DNA of 64,000 bases from Sinomonas susongensis (GTDB lineage Bacteria; Actinomycetota; Actinomycetes; Actinomycetales; Micrococcaceae): NCBI RefSeq assembly GCF_005877005.1, contig NZ_SSNH01000013.1, forward strand, positions 20,353-84,352. The letters run 5' to 3'. The notes beneath the pieces are model-generated. The model worked only from the letters and a program-made list of their open reading frames with translations, did not search any database and was not told the DNA's origin. This document shows, piece by piece, positions 1-7,537 of this stretch (position 1 is the first letter of the stretch; each line of letters starts with the position of its first letter). A program made the translations under genes and the position numbers.

Positions 1-416
1 TCCTCCGGCTCGGCTCCTTCGTCACGCTCCTCCACACCCGCCTCGATGCGTCGACTGGCGACTTCACCTACGTCGACGCGGGGCACGGCCTCGGCCTGCT
101 CATCCACCCGGACGGAATGTGGGAGCGGCTCACGACGTCGGGGCCCCCGATCGGCCTCCTCCAGGGCGCCGAGTGGACAGCGCACGACAGCCGGCTCGAA
201 CCCGGCGGGGCCCTCCTCGCACTGAGCGACGGCCTGCTCGAGGCCTTCCCCCGGGTCGACGAGGCGCTCAACGCGGCCGTTGCCGCCGTCCTCGAGGCCC
301 CCGACGCCGACTCCGCCGTCCGAGCCATCATCGACCTCGATTCGACCGGCCAGGACGACACGACCGCGATCGTGGTCCGGCGCAGCCGCTCGGGCGCGGG
401 GGTCGCCTCGGGATGA
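1..416 (+). CDS. SpoIIE/RsbU-type PP2C serine phosphatase, 3' part
   Basis: The 5' end lies outside the window; the visible reading frame (codons from base 3) ends at a TGA at 414-416. It carries the late motifs of the SpoIIE family: YVDAGHGLGLLI, a segment ending GPPIGLL, LLALSDGLLEAF with the metal-binding Asp, and a final GQDDTTAIVV with the DD pair. Such phosphatases dephosphorylate STAS anti-sigma antagonists in partner switches. The stop overlaps the start of the next gene (ATGA), so the phosphatase is translationally coupled to a glycosyltransferase. A STAS protein and a HATPase kinase follow, making a complete RsbU/V/W-like set. Any N-terminal sensor domain cannot be judged. Confidence 0.85.
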   Translation, partial: LRLGSFVTLLHTRLDASTGDFTYVDAGHGLGLLIHPDGMWERLTTSGPPIGLLQGAEWTAHDSRLEPGGALLALSDGLLEAFPRVDEALNAAVAAVLEAPDADSAVRAIIDLDSTGQDDTTAIVVRRSRSGAGVASG

Positions 417-2476
417 CCCGCCTCGTCCTCCGCGTCCTTGCCGCCCTGTCGGTCATCGCGGGCCTCAACTACATCGTGTGGCGCTGGACGTCCTCCCTCA
501 ACTGGGGCGCGTGGTGGATCGCGGTCCCCCTCGTGATCGCCGAGACCTACTCGATCATCGACGTCATCCTCTTCTCCCTCACGATCTGGCGCATGTCCGA
601 GCGGGACAAGCCGCCGCACGCTCCGAGCGGCCTCACGGTCGACGTCTTCATCACGACCTACAACGAGGATCCCGAACTCGTGCTCGCCACCGCAGAGGCG
701 GCGCTCGCGATGCGCTATCCCCACACCACGTGGGTGCTCGACGACGGCTCGCGACCCGAGCTGCGGGCCGCCGTCGAACGCATCGGCGCTCGCTACCTGT
801 CGCGCGGCGAGGAGTGGGTTGGCAAGCCGCGGCATGCGAAGGCCGGCAACCTCAACAATGCCCTGCAGGAGACGCAGGGCGAGTTCATCCTCATCCTCGA
901 CGCGGACCAGGTGCCGTACCCCGAGCTCCTTGACCGGACGCTCGGCTACTTCAACGACCGTAGGGTCGCCCTGGTCCAGACGCCGCAGTACTTCGGGAAC
1001 GTCCCCGAGAACGATCCGCTCGGGAGCCAGGCCCCCCTCTTCTACGGGCCGATCCAGCAGGGCAAGGACGGCTGGAACGCCGCCTTCTTCTGCGGATCCA
1101 ACGCCATCCTGAGGCGCGAGGCCCTCATGCAGCTCGGACTCACCAACTACGTGTCCGACACCGAGCGGCGCGTCCGGCGCGCCCTCGCCGTCGGCAGCCG
1201 CGTGGTGCGGCGCGCACGACGGCGGCCGGAGGCCCGGGATCCGAGGGTCGCCTCGCTGCTCGAGAGCGTCGAGCGGGCCATCGCGGAGGGCACGGGCCGC
1301 CTCAAGGCGGGCGGCTCGATCGGCGAGGCCACTTACACCGTGCAGTCGCAGGTCGACTCGGCCGTCCGCGAGCTCGTCGCCGGGGACCTCGCACGCATGA
1401 CCGGCGACCTCGCCGCGATCCGCACCGAGCTCGGGGTCGAGGACGATCCCGGTGAAGACCTCGAAGGGCTCGACACCGCCGTCGACCGCCTCGCGGCCCG
1501 CGATCTCTCGCCGCTCGGCGCGCTCGAATCGGTCAAGGCCGTGCTTGACGCGGTGAGCGTCGAGCGGCTCCACGAGGCCCAGCCGGTCATGCCGCTCTCG
1601 ACGATCTCGGTCACCGAGGACATGTCGACGTCGATGCGGCTCCACGCGTCGGGCTGGCGGAGCGTGTACCACCACGAGATCCTCGCCGTCGGCCTCGCGC
1701 CCGAGGACCTGCCGTCCATGCTGACCCAGCGCATGCGGTGGGCCCAGGGGACCGTGCAGGTCATGCTGCGGGAGAGCCCCCTCACGATGCGGGGCCTCTC
1801 GTGGGGCCAGCGCCTCATGTACTTCAACACGATGTGGAGCTACCTCTCGGGCTTTGCCGCCGTCGTGTACTTCGCCGGCCCGCTCGCGTACCTCCTGTTC
1901 GGCATCCTCCCTGTGACCGCGCTGAGCCCCGACTTCTTCGCCCGCTTCATCCCGTTCATGGTGCTCAACCAGCTCATGTTCGCGTGGGCCGGTCGGGGGG
2001 CGAAGACCTGGCGCGGCCAGCAGTACAGCCTCGCGCTCTTCCCGACCTGGATCCGCGCGTGCACCACCGCGGCAGCAAACGTCTGGTTCGGTCGCCCGCT
2101 CGGCTTCGCCGTCACACCGAAGGCGCGGCAGGAAGGCGGGGTCAGCCCGCTCCGGCTCGTCTGGCCGCAGGCGCTCATGGCGGCGCTGCTCGTGGCCGCG
2201 AGCATCATCGGCATCATCCGGTGGGTCATCGGGGCGAGCCAGGGGCTCGGCACCCTCGTCAACATCGTCTGGGCCGTCTTCGACCTTGTCCTGCTGAGCG
2301 TGCTCGTGGGGGCGGCCAAGTATCGCGGCTACGATGCCGTCGCCGAGGCCGACCCTGAGGCGAGCTCTGTGACGCAGAACGATGCCTCCCCAGCACGGAA
2401 GAGTGCTTCCCTGGGTAAGCAGGATGCTTACCCAGGAGAGAAGAACGCAGTCTCGCACACGAAGGAGGAGCGATGA
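413..2476 (+). CDS. Processive GT2 glycosyltransferase, cellulose/hyaluronan synthase-like
   Basis: 687 aa membrane glycosyltransferase. Two N-terminal membrane segments (about 5-25 and 35-60) precede the GT-A domain. Visible are DDGS near 110, DAD near 163, FCGSN near 227, TED at 401-403 and QRMRW near 439, the D,D,D,QxxRW signature of BcsA-type processive synthases. Four or more hydrophobic segments follow. Between CGSN and TED the family usually has about 25-30 residues; here about 170 are present, with an Arg-rich, coiled-coil-prone insert (about 240-395). It starts at the ATG overlapping the upstream stop. Its tail contains repeated DASP/DAYP-type units over a perfect hairpin. It probably makes an exported polysaccharide; donor sugar unknown. 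There is no PilZ domain, so control by the flanking partner-switch proteins is a reasonable inference. Confidence 0.85.
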   Translation: MTRLVLRVLAALSVIAGLNYIVWRWTSSLNWGAWWIAVPLVIAETYSIIDVILFSLTIWRMSERDKPPHAPSGLTVDVFITTYNEDPELVLATAEAALAMRYPHTTWVLDDGSRPELRAAVERIGARYLSRGEEWVGKPRHAKAGNLNNALQETQGEFILILDADQVPYPELLDRTLGYFNDRRVALVQTPQYFGNVPENDPLGSQAPLFYGPIQQGKDGWNAAFFCGSNAILRREALMQLGLTNYVSDTERRVRRALAVGSRVVRRARRRPEARDPRVASLLESVERAIAEGTGRLKAGGSIGEATYTVQSQVDSAVRELVAGDLARMTGDLAAIRTELGVEDDPGEDLEGLDTAVDRLAARDLSPLGALESVKAVLDAVSVERLHEAQPVMPLSTISVTEDMSTSMRLHASGWRSVYHHEILAVGLAPEDLPSMLTQRMRWAQGTVQVMLRESPLTMRGLSWGQRLMYFNTMWSYLSGFAAVVYFAGPLAYLLFGILPVTALSPDFFARFIPFMVLNQLMFAWAGRGAKTWRGQQYSLALFPTWIRACTTAAANVWFGRPLGFAVTPKARQEGGVSPLRLVWPQALMAALLVAASIIGIIRWVIGASQGLGTLVNIVWAVFDLVLLSVLVGAAKYRGYDAVAEADPEASSVTQNDASPARKSASLGKQDAYPGEKNAVSHTKEER

Positions 2477-2805
2477 AGTTTGCCGTCGAAGAACGGGACG
2501 GCTATACCGAAGTGGCCGCGGAGGGACGGCTCAACATGGTGAGCGCCCCGATGCTGCGGTCAGCGGTTGCGGACGCCATCGGCGCCGGGCACCGGCTTCT
2601 TGTCCTCAATCTGGGGGGCACGGACTTCATGGACTCGTCCGGTCTCGGTGCACTTGTCGGCTGCCTCAAGGCGGCACGTCAGGCCGGCGGCGACCTCCGG
2701 ATCGCGAACGTCGGCGAACAGGTCCAGATGGTGCTCAAGCTCACGAGCATGGACCGGATCCTCACCCCGTACAGCAACCCCGAGGATGCGTTCCGAGATG
2801 CCTGA
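2473..2805 (+). CDS. STAS-domain anti-sigma factor antagonist (RsbV-like)
   Basis: 110 aa, a single STAS domain. The motif DFMDSSGLGALVG (residues 51-63) holds the conserved serine (Ser55 or Ser56) that is phosphorylated by the partner kinase and dephosphorylated by a SpoIIE phosphatase. The start ATG overlaps the glycosyltransferase stop (ATGA), and a GGAGG-type Shine-Dalgarno lies a few bases upstream. The next gene, a HATPase, begins inside its last codons. In known partner switches the unphosphorylated STAS protein sequesters the kinase/anti-sigma factor. No sigma factor gene lies next to it here, so the final target may be a distant sigma factor or the co-encoded glycosyltransferase. Confidence 0.93.
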   Translation: MKFAVEERDGYTEVAAEGRLNMVSAPMLRSAVADAIGAGHRLLVLNLGGTDFMDSSGLGALVGCLKAARQAGGDLRIANVGEQVQMVLKLTSMDRILTPYSNPEDAFRDA

Positions 2806-3226
2806 GCTGCTAGCCCAGGGCCATGTCCGCGGCCCCGCATCGCCGCCCATCGTAGACGCCGTCCAGGACGAGCTCTCGCGGGTCTGGGGCGACGCCCACG
2901 TCATCGATCCGACAGACCGCATGCCGTTCGAGCTCGCCGTCGTCGAGGTCGTGACGAACGCCGTGCGGCACTCGAAGCCCGCCTCTGACAAGGTCGAGCT
3001 CGACCTCGAGGTCGAAGTGCACCGCGACCTCCTGCTCGCGCGGCTCTTCGAGCTCGGGGCCAAGCCACTGGACATCCCCGAGAGCGCCGGAACGATGCCC
3101 GGCCCCGACTCGGAGGCAGGCCGCGGCCTGGCGCTCGCGCGCCAGCTCCTCACGACCATCACGTGCGAGCGGCGAGACGATGCCAACGTGTGGACGCTCA
3201 CCCGCTCGGCCGACGGGAACCCCTGA
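2798..3226 (+). CDS. HATPase-type anti-sigma factor kinase (RsbW/SpoIIAB-like)
   Basis: 142 aa. The GHKL ATPase N-box is ELAVVEVVTNAVRHS (residues 45-59) and the G-box is EAGRGLALARQLL (106-118), as in HATPase_c_2 anti-sigma kinases. The chosen start ATG lies 8 bases before the upstream STAS stop codon; longer versions of this frame read through the STAS gene. It should phosphorylate the STAS partner and bind either a sigma factor or another target. It closes the operon; a 61-base gap and an oppositely oriented LysR-like gene follow. Confidence 0.88.
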   Translation: MPELLAQGHVRGPASPPIVDAVQDELSRVWGDAHVIDPTDRMPFELAVVEVVTNAVRHSKPASDKVELDLEVEVHRDLLLARLFELGAKPLDIPESAGTMPGPDSEAGRGLALARQLLTTITCERRDDANVWTLTRSADGNP

Positions 3227-3287
3227 CCCACAGGCAGACCCCAGAGGCCTCCCCCGTGGCGGGCCGTCTTAGCCTGCGCTGGCTCGT

Positions 3288-4061
3288 TCAGCGCGGGCGA
3301 CGGCGGCCTGCACCCGGGTGCCGGCCCTTGGCTCCAGCGGACTTCCCCGACGACCTCGCGCCCCGGGAATTCCCTGTCCCGGCCTTCCCCGCGCCGGTCT
3401 TCCTGCCCACGCGTGAGGCCTCGTTCCGGGCCTTCGCCGCTGCTGACTGGGCGGCCGCCCGGTCCGAACGCCGCTGCCTCGCGGCCTCCTGCTCCTCACG
3501 TTGCACCGAGGTCTGCCTTGAGCTGTTCGCGGACCTTCCCCGCACGATGCCGACGAACTCCTGGACGGCATCGCTCTCGTTCTCGCGGAGCCACGCCAGG
3601 CCAACCTCGTATCCCGGCACGCCGACCACGGGCCGGTAGCGGAGCTCGGGCCGGTTGAGGTGGCGGACGACGCTCATCGGAAGGATGGCGAGCCCGGCGC
3701 CGCCCTCGACCAGGTCAAGGCGCTCGGAGGGACCGCCGTCGTACTCGAACAGCTCGTCCTCGATCTCGGCGAAGGGCACCTCGTCGAAAGCCTGGATCTC
3801 GTGGCCCTTAGGGGCCACGACCACGGGCAGCTCCTCGTAGAGCGGGATCAGGTGAAGCCCCTCGCGGTCCACGGGAAGGCGGACGAAGGCGAGGTCGACC
3901 TCGCCGGCGCGCAGGGCGTCGAGCTGGCGGCCGTCGTCGACGAGCTGCGATTGGAGGGCGGTCTCGGGAAAGCGCTCCTCCCAGCGGCGGAACCACTTGC
4001 CGGGCGCGACACCCGCGACGAAGGCGACGCGCAGGGCGGCGGGCACGTGCTGGGAATCCAT
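3288..4061 (-). CDS. LysR effector-binding domain protein without HTH, with basic tail
   Basis: 257 aa from the ATG at 4061. The first about 180 residues resemble only the periplasmic-binding-like effector domain of LysR regulators (LRVAFVAGVAPGKWFRRWEERFP, then LDALRAGEVDLAFVRLP, GGAGLAILPMSVVRHL). No N-terminal winged helix is present or encoded just upstream: the divergent DUF5997 gene starts 30 bases away. The last about 75 residues are rich in Lys, Arg, Gly, Ala and Ser, like a histone-type or nucleic-acid-binding tail. The frame extends further upstream, but it would then overlap the DUF5997 gene in antisense. The role is unknown; a ligand-sensing regulator that binds DNA through its basic tail or through DUF5997 is only an inference. 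Confidence 0.78.
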   Translation of the reverse strand: MDSQHVPAALRVAFVAGVAPGKWFRRWEERFPETALQSQLVDDGRQLDALRAGEVDLAFVRLPVDREGLHLIPLYEELPVVVAPKGHEIQAFDEVPFAEIEDELFEYDGGPSERLDLVEGGAGLAILPMSVVRHLNRPELRYRPVVGVPGYEVGLAWLRENESDAVQEFVGIVRGRSANSSRQTSVQREEQEAARQRRSDRAAAQSAAAKARNEASRVGRKTGAGKAGTGNSRGARSSGKSAGAKGRHPGAGRRRPR

Positions 4062-4091
4062 GCCTCCACGGTACCCGGCTAGGCTTAATCC

Positions 4092-4484
4092 ATGACTTCC
4101 CGCAAGCCTCAGTCCATGAAGCCGGCCACCGCCGCGAAGAAGCTGGGCATCTATCTGCCGGCCGCACCCCAGGAGTTCCAAGAGGGCGAGGTCACGCGCG
4201 AGGAACTCGACGAACTGCAGTCGAACCCACCGGAGTGGCTCTCCGAGCTGCGCCGCAACGGTCCACACCCGCGGCCTGTCGTCGCGCAGAAGCTCAACGT
4301 GACGATCAGCGGCCTCGCCCGCGGCGGCGTGACCGAGGCGCTCACGACCGAACAGATCGCCGAGCTCCTGCAGAACCGTCCGCAGTGGCTCGTCGAGGAG
4401 CGCGCCAACATGGCCGCCGTGCGCGAAGACCAGAAGCGTGTTCGCGAGACACAGGCCGCGAAGAAGGACGCGTCCCGAGGCTAG
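4092..4484 (+). CDS. DUF5997 family protein
   Basis: 130 aa soluble protein recognised as the actinobacterial DUF5997 family; function unknown. It contains an internal two-fold repeat: residues 35-54 and 85-104 share T-x-E...EL-x-x-N-x-P-x-W-L-x-E-x-R at a 50-residue spacing. Between them lies a helix-rich segment with a Lys/Asn/Gly stretch (QKLNVTISGLARGGVTEALT) that could be a DNA-binding helix-turn-helix. The C-terminus is charged and helical. It is divergent from the LysR effector-domain gene across 30 bases, so the two probably share a promoter region and a function. Confidence 0.85.
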   Translation: MTSRKPQSMKPATAAKKLGIYLPAAPQEFQEGEVTREELDELQSNPPEWLSELRRNGPHPRPVVAQKLNVTISGLARGGVTEALTTEQIAELLQNRPQWLVEERANMAAVREDQKRVRETQAAKKDASRG

Positions 4485-4501
4485 TCACCGGACGCGCGCT
4501 C

Positions 4502-5257
4502 CTAGAGCTCGCGCTCCCCGTAGGCCCGCAGGGCGTCGCGCACGAAGGCGGCGCCCGCGGGGCCGCCGTAGTTCGCCGCGAAGCGCTCGTCGGCGACATA
4601 CATCTCCGCGAGGCCGAGCACGTAGGCCTTCGCCGGCCCGTCCGGGTAGCCCGGGGTGCCGGGAATCGAGCCGAGCCACTCGACGTGGCGCGCGGCAAGG
4701 GCCTGCGCCGTGTCGCTCTCGGGCGCGGCGCCGCTCTCGGCCGCAGCCCGCCAGTCCGCCGTGAGGCGCGCGATCCGCTCCTTCCATTCCTTCTGGCCCT
4801 CGGTACCGAGACCGCGCCACCAGGCGTCGCTGTCCGCATAGGCCTGGGAACCCCAGCGGGACTCGACCTCGTCCTTGTACTGCGTGTGGTCGAACCCATC
4901 GAACATGTCCTGCGCCATGAGCTGGCCGCCTCCTTCCAATTGCTGAATCGTCGACTCGACGGCGAGCGCTTGGCGTGCGAGCCGCTCCTGTTCCTGCCGG
5001 AGCCACGCGAGATGCGTGCGCAGCGCTGCCGTCTGGTCCTTCTGGTTCTCGAGGACCTCCGCGACCGCGGGCAGGCCCAGACCGAGCTCGCGGAGCAGGA
5101 GGATGCGCTGGAGCCGCACGAGCGACTCCTCGTCGTAGTACCTGTAGCCGTTGTGCCCGATGCGGCTCGGCTCGAGCAGGCCGATGGCCGCGTAGTGGCG
5201 CAGCGCCCGGCTCGTGGTTCCGGTGAGCCTCGCGACCTCTTGGATGCTCCAGTCCAT
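4502..5257 (-). CDS. MerR-family regulator with TipAS drug-binding domain
   Basis: 251 aa. Residues 1-70 are a MerR winged helix (SIQEVARLTGTTSRALRHYAAIGLL, then GYRYYDEESL); 75-112 form the dimerisation coiled coil; from about 120 comes a TipAS-like ligand domain with its aromatic-rich core (DHTQYKDEVESRWG, DAWW). TipA regulators sense thiopeptides or other hydrophobic drugs and activate their own promoter. The upstream DNA has a 19-bp-spacer promoter with a palindrome in the spacer, exactly what a MerR-type activator twists into shape, so autoregulation is likely. It lies convergent with DUF5997. No transporter is co-directional; the TetR/MFS pair next door is a separate unit. Confidence 0.9.
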   Translation of the reverse strand: MDWSIQEVARLTGTTSRALRHYAAIGLLEPSRIGHNGYRYYDEESLVRLQRILLLRELGLGLPAVAEVLENQKDQTAALRTHLAWLRQEQERLARQALAVESTIQQLEGGGQLMAQDMFDGFDHTQYKDEVESRWGSQAYADSDAWWRGLGTEGQKEWKERIARLTADWRAAAESGAAPESDTAQALAARHVEWLGSIPGTPGYPDGPAKAYVLGLAEMYVADERFAANYGGPAGAAFVRDALRAYGEREL

Positions 5258-5279
5258 GCACCCTCCTCCCTCTCCTTCG

Positions 5280-5310
5280 AGGGTAGGAGTTGACGCAGCG
5301 TCAAGGTCAA
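5280..5310 (-). promoter_or_regulatory. MerR-type promoter/operator of the TipA-like gene
   Basis: Read on the minus strand: -35 TTGACC (5310-5305), a 19-bp spacer (5304-5286) and -10 TACCCT (5285-5280), 22 bases before the start codon. The spacer begins with the perfect palindrome TTGACGC-T-GCGTCAA (5304-5290). An over-long 19-bp spacer with a centred dyad is the hallmark of MerR-family activated promoters. Confidence 0.8.
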
Positions 5311-5326
5311 GGCAGGACCTGAAGGG

Positions 5327-5905
5327 CTAGCCCACGCTCTGGGTGTCGGGGGAACGCCCGCTCGGAGAGCGTCCGCTCAAGCGGTCGACGACGGCGAGCA
5401 GGTCGCCGACGGACGTCCCGAACGTCTTCTCGGGCCACGCTCCCGCAAGCGAGGAGTAGTGGTAGAGCCCCTCGCCCATGAGCATGACGGCGGTAGCGAC
5501 GGCGGGGTCGGGGACCTCGCGGCGGATGAGCTCGAGCCAGGCCGCGTCGATCTCCTCGAGGGCAGCGAGGGCGCCCGCGTGGCCAGTCTGGGCGAGACGG
5601 ATCGCCGCAACGAACAGTGAGTCCATATCCGTACCCGAGTTGACGGAAGTGCGGACGAAGTAGCGGGCCGGGCCCTCGGGGTCGGCGGCCATGCGCTCCC
5701 GGTCGAGCGCCGCCGCGTCGCGGAGTGCCGCCAGGAGTGCGTCGGCGAGCGCGTCCTTGCTCTTGAAGTGGTAGAGGAGGCCGCCCTTCGAGACGCCGGC
5801 GCGGGCAGCGACGGCGTCCATCGTCGCCGACCGCTCCCCCTCGGAGACGAGCAGGTCGCGGTAGGCGGCGAGCAGGGCTTCGCGGGCCTTGGGCGGTCTG
5901 GGCAT
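5327..5905 (-). CDS. TetR/AcrR-family repressor
   Basis: 192 aa. The N-terminal HTH is seen in SATMDAVAARAGVSKGGLLYHFKSKDALADALL (about residues 26-58); the rest is a TetR ligand/dimer domain. It is divergent from a DHA2-family MFS exporter 88 bases away, the classical arrangement of a drug-sensing repressor and its pump. The shared region carries a near-perfect 26-bp inverted repeat (5930-5955), the likely operator for both genes. The ligand cannot be deduced. The reading frame continues upstream to 6038, but that would pass through the operator. Confidence 0.9.
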   Translation of the reverse strand: MPRPPKAREALLAAYRDLLVSEGERSATMDAVAARAGVSKGGLLYHFKSKDALADALLAALRDAAALDRERMAADPEGPARYFVRTSVNSGTDMDSLFVAAIRLAQTGHAGALAALEEIDAAWLELIRREVPDPAVATAVMLMGEGLYHYSSLAGAWPEKTFGTSVGDLLAVVDRLSGRSPSGRSPDTQSVG

Positions 5906-5929
5906 AGGGATACCTTACGTGGACGTTGT

Positions 5930-5955
5930 AACTAAACCGTCCAGACGGTATAGTT
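5930..5955. promoter_or_regulatory. TetR operator between repressor and MFS pump
   Basis: Inverted repeat: left arm AACTAAACCGTC, 2-base centre CA, right arm GACGGTATAGTT. The arms are complementary at 11 of 12 positions. It sits 24 bases from the repressor start and 37 bases from the pump start, overlapping the only AT-rich stretch, where both promoters must lie. Confidence 0.8.
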
Positions 5956-5992
5956 ATCGGGTCACCCGAAGCCGCTTGGGTCCCGAGAGGAG

Positions 5993-7537
5993 ATGTCGAT
6001 GTTCCAGGCCGCCACGTCCATTCCTGCCCGCATTGCACCTGCCGGGGCCGCCCGGCGCTGGCTCGCGCTCGCGACCCTCATGTTCCCCGTCCTGCTCATC
6101 GCCGTCGACAACACCGTGCTCGCCTTCGCCCTCCCCTCGATCTCACTCGCCCTGCAGCCCAGCAGCACTCAGGCTCTCTGGATCGTGGACGTCTACGCGC
6201 TCGTCCTCGCGGGACTCCTCGTCCCCATGGGCAGCATCGGCGACCGTATCGGAAGGCGGCGGATCCTCCTCATCGGCGCGACGGGCTTCGCCGTTGTCTC
6301 TGCAGTCGCGGCGCTGGCCACGGACTCGGCCCAGCTCATCGCCGCCCGGGCGCTCATCGGCGTGTTCGGCTCGATGATCATGCCCGCCACGCTCTCGCTC
6401 ATCCGGAACATCTTCGCGGACGACGCCGAGCGCCGGCTCGCCGTCGCCATCTGGGCGGCGAGCTACTCGGGTGGCGCGGCACTGGGCCCGCTCGTGGGCG
6501 GTGCGCTGCTCGAGCACTTCGCGTGGGGCTCGGTGTTCCTCCTGGCCATCCCGGCGCTCGTCCCGCTGCTCGTGCTCGCCCCGGTGCTCGTGCCCGAGTC
6601 CCGCGACCCCGCGCCGTCGCCCGTGGACCCGCCGAGCATCCTCCTGATCGCTGGGGGGGCGACCGCGATCGTCTACGGCATCAAGGAGATCGCGCACGAC
6701 GGCGGCGCCTCCGCGGCGCTCGTCCTCGCCGCCGGCCTGGGTGCGGGCTGGGCCTTCGTCCGCCGCCAGCTCCGGCGGCCACAGCCCATGCTGGACGTCC
6801 AGCTGTTCCGCAACCCCGCCTTCAGCTCGGGGCTCGCGGCGAACCTGCTGAGCATCTTCTCGCTCGTCGGGTTCACGCTCTTCCTGTCCCAGCACCTGCA
6901 GCTCGTCGCCGGCGAATCCCCACTGCGCGCCGGGCTGCTCATGCTCCCGGGCCTCGCCCTCACGATCGTGACCGGCCTGGCCGCCGTGCGCCTCGCCGCG
7001 AGGTTCTCGGCGCCGACCGTCATGGTCGCGGGCCTCCTGCTCGACGCGCTCGGCTACGGCGTGGTCCTCGCGTTCGGCCACGACGGGTCCCTGCCCGCAC
7101 TGCTCGCGGGGTTCACCATCGTCGGCGCGGGCGTGGGCCTCGCCGAAACGCTCTCGAACGACCTGATCATCGCGAGCGTCCCGCCCTCGAAGGCAGGCGC
7201 CGCGTCCGCCATTTCGGAGACCGCGTACGAGCTCGGGGCCGTGCTCGGCACGGCGATCCTCGGCAGCGTACTGGGAGCGGCGTACCGGCTCAACGTCGTG
7301 GTCCCGGAGGGGCTCCCGGCGGCCTCCGCCGCGAGGGCCCGCGAGACCCTCGGCGGAGCGGTCGACGCCGCACCGCTCCTTCCGCGCGGCCCTGCGTCCG
7401 AGCTGCTCGCATCCGCCTTCCACGCGTTCGACTCCGGCGTTGCGGCTACCGCGGCGATCGGTGCCGTCCTGATGCTGGCCGCGGCCGGCGTCGTGCGCCT
7501 AACCCTTCGCCCACCAGCCCGCCGTCGGGTCTCCTAG
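5993..7537 (+). CDS. MFS drug exporter, DHA2 (14-TM) family
   Basis: 514 aa integral membrane protein with about 14 hydrophobic segments. It begins with the DHA2-like LLIAVDNTVLAFALPSI in TM1, has motif A GDRIGRRR (about 82-89) after TM2, and a motif C-like Gly-rich stretch (SYSGGAALGPLVGGALLEH) in TM5. It resembles SmvA/LfrA-type proton-coupled multidrug exporters. Expression is probably controlled by the divergent TetR. A GAGAGGAG Shine-Dalgarno (5985-5992) sits directly against the ATG at 5993 but 6 bases before the in-frame ATG at 5999, so the protein may start two codons later. Its end overlaps the convergent dienelactone hydrolase gene by 4 bases. Confidence 0.88.
   Translation: MSMFQAATSIPARIAPAGAARRWLALATLMFPVLLIAVDNTVLAFALPSISLALQPSSTQALWIVDVYALVLAGLLVPMGSIGDRIGRRRILLIGATGFAVVSAVAALATDSAQLIAARALIGVFGSMIMPATLSLIRNIFADDAERRLAVAIWAASYSGGAALGPLVGGALLEHFAWGSVFLLAIPALVPLLVLAPVLVPESRDPAPSPVDPPSILLIAGGATAIVYGIKEIAHDGGASAALVLAAGLGAGWAFVRRQLRRPQPMLDVQLFRNPAFSSGLAANLLSIFSLVGFTLFLSQHLQLVAGESPLRAGLLMLPGLALTIVTGLAAVRLAARFSAPTVMVAGLLLDALGYGVVLAFGHDGSLPALLAGFTIVGAGVGLAETLSNDLIIASVPPSKAGAASAISETAYELGAVLGTAILGSVLGAAYRLNVVVPEGLPAASAARARETLGGAVDAAPLLPRGPASELLASAFHAFDSGVAATAAIGAVLMLAAAGVVRLTLRPPARRRVS

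Noticed and set aside
68..2458. 796-codon open frame on the minus strand opposite the glycosyltransferase
   Set aside because: It is antisense to a gene with clear motifs, its translation is Arg/Asp/Glu/Pro-rich without any recognisable domain, and such shadows are expected at this GC content. The same applies to long antisense frames at 6143-7423, 13011-14846, 33271-34539, 49039-51162 and 56061-58421.
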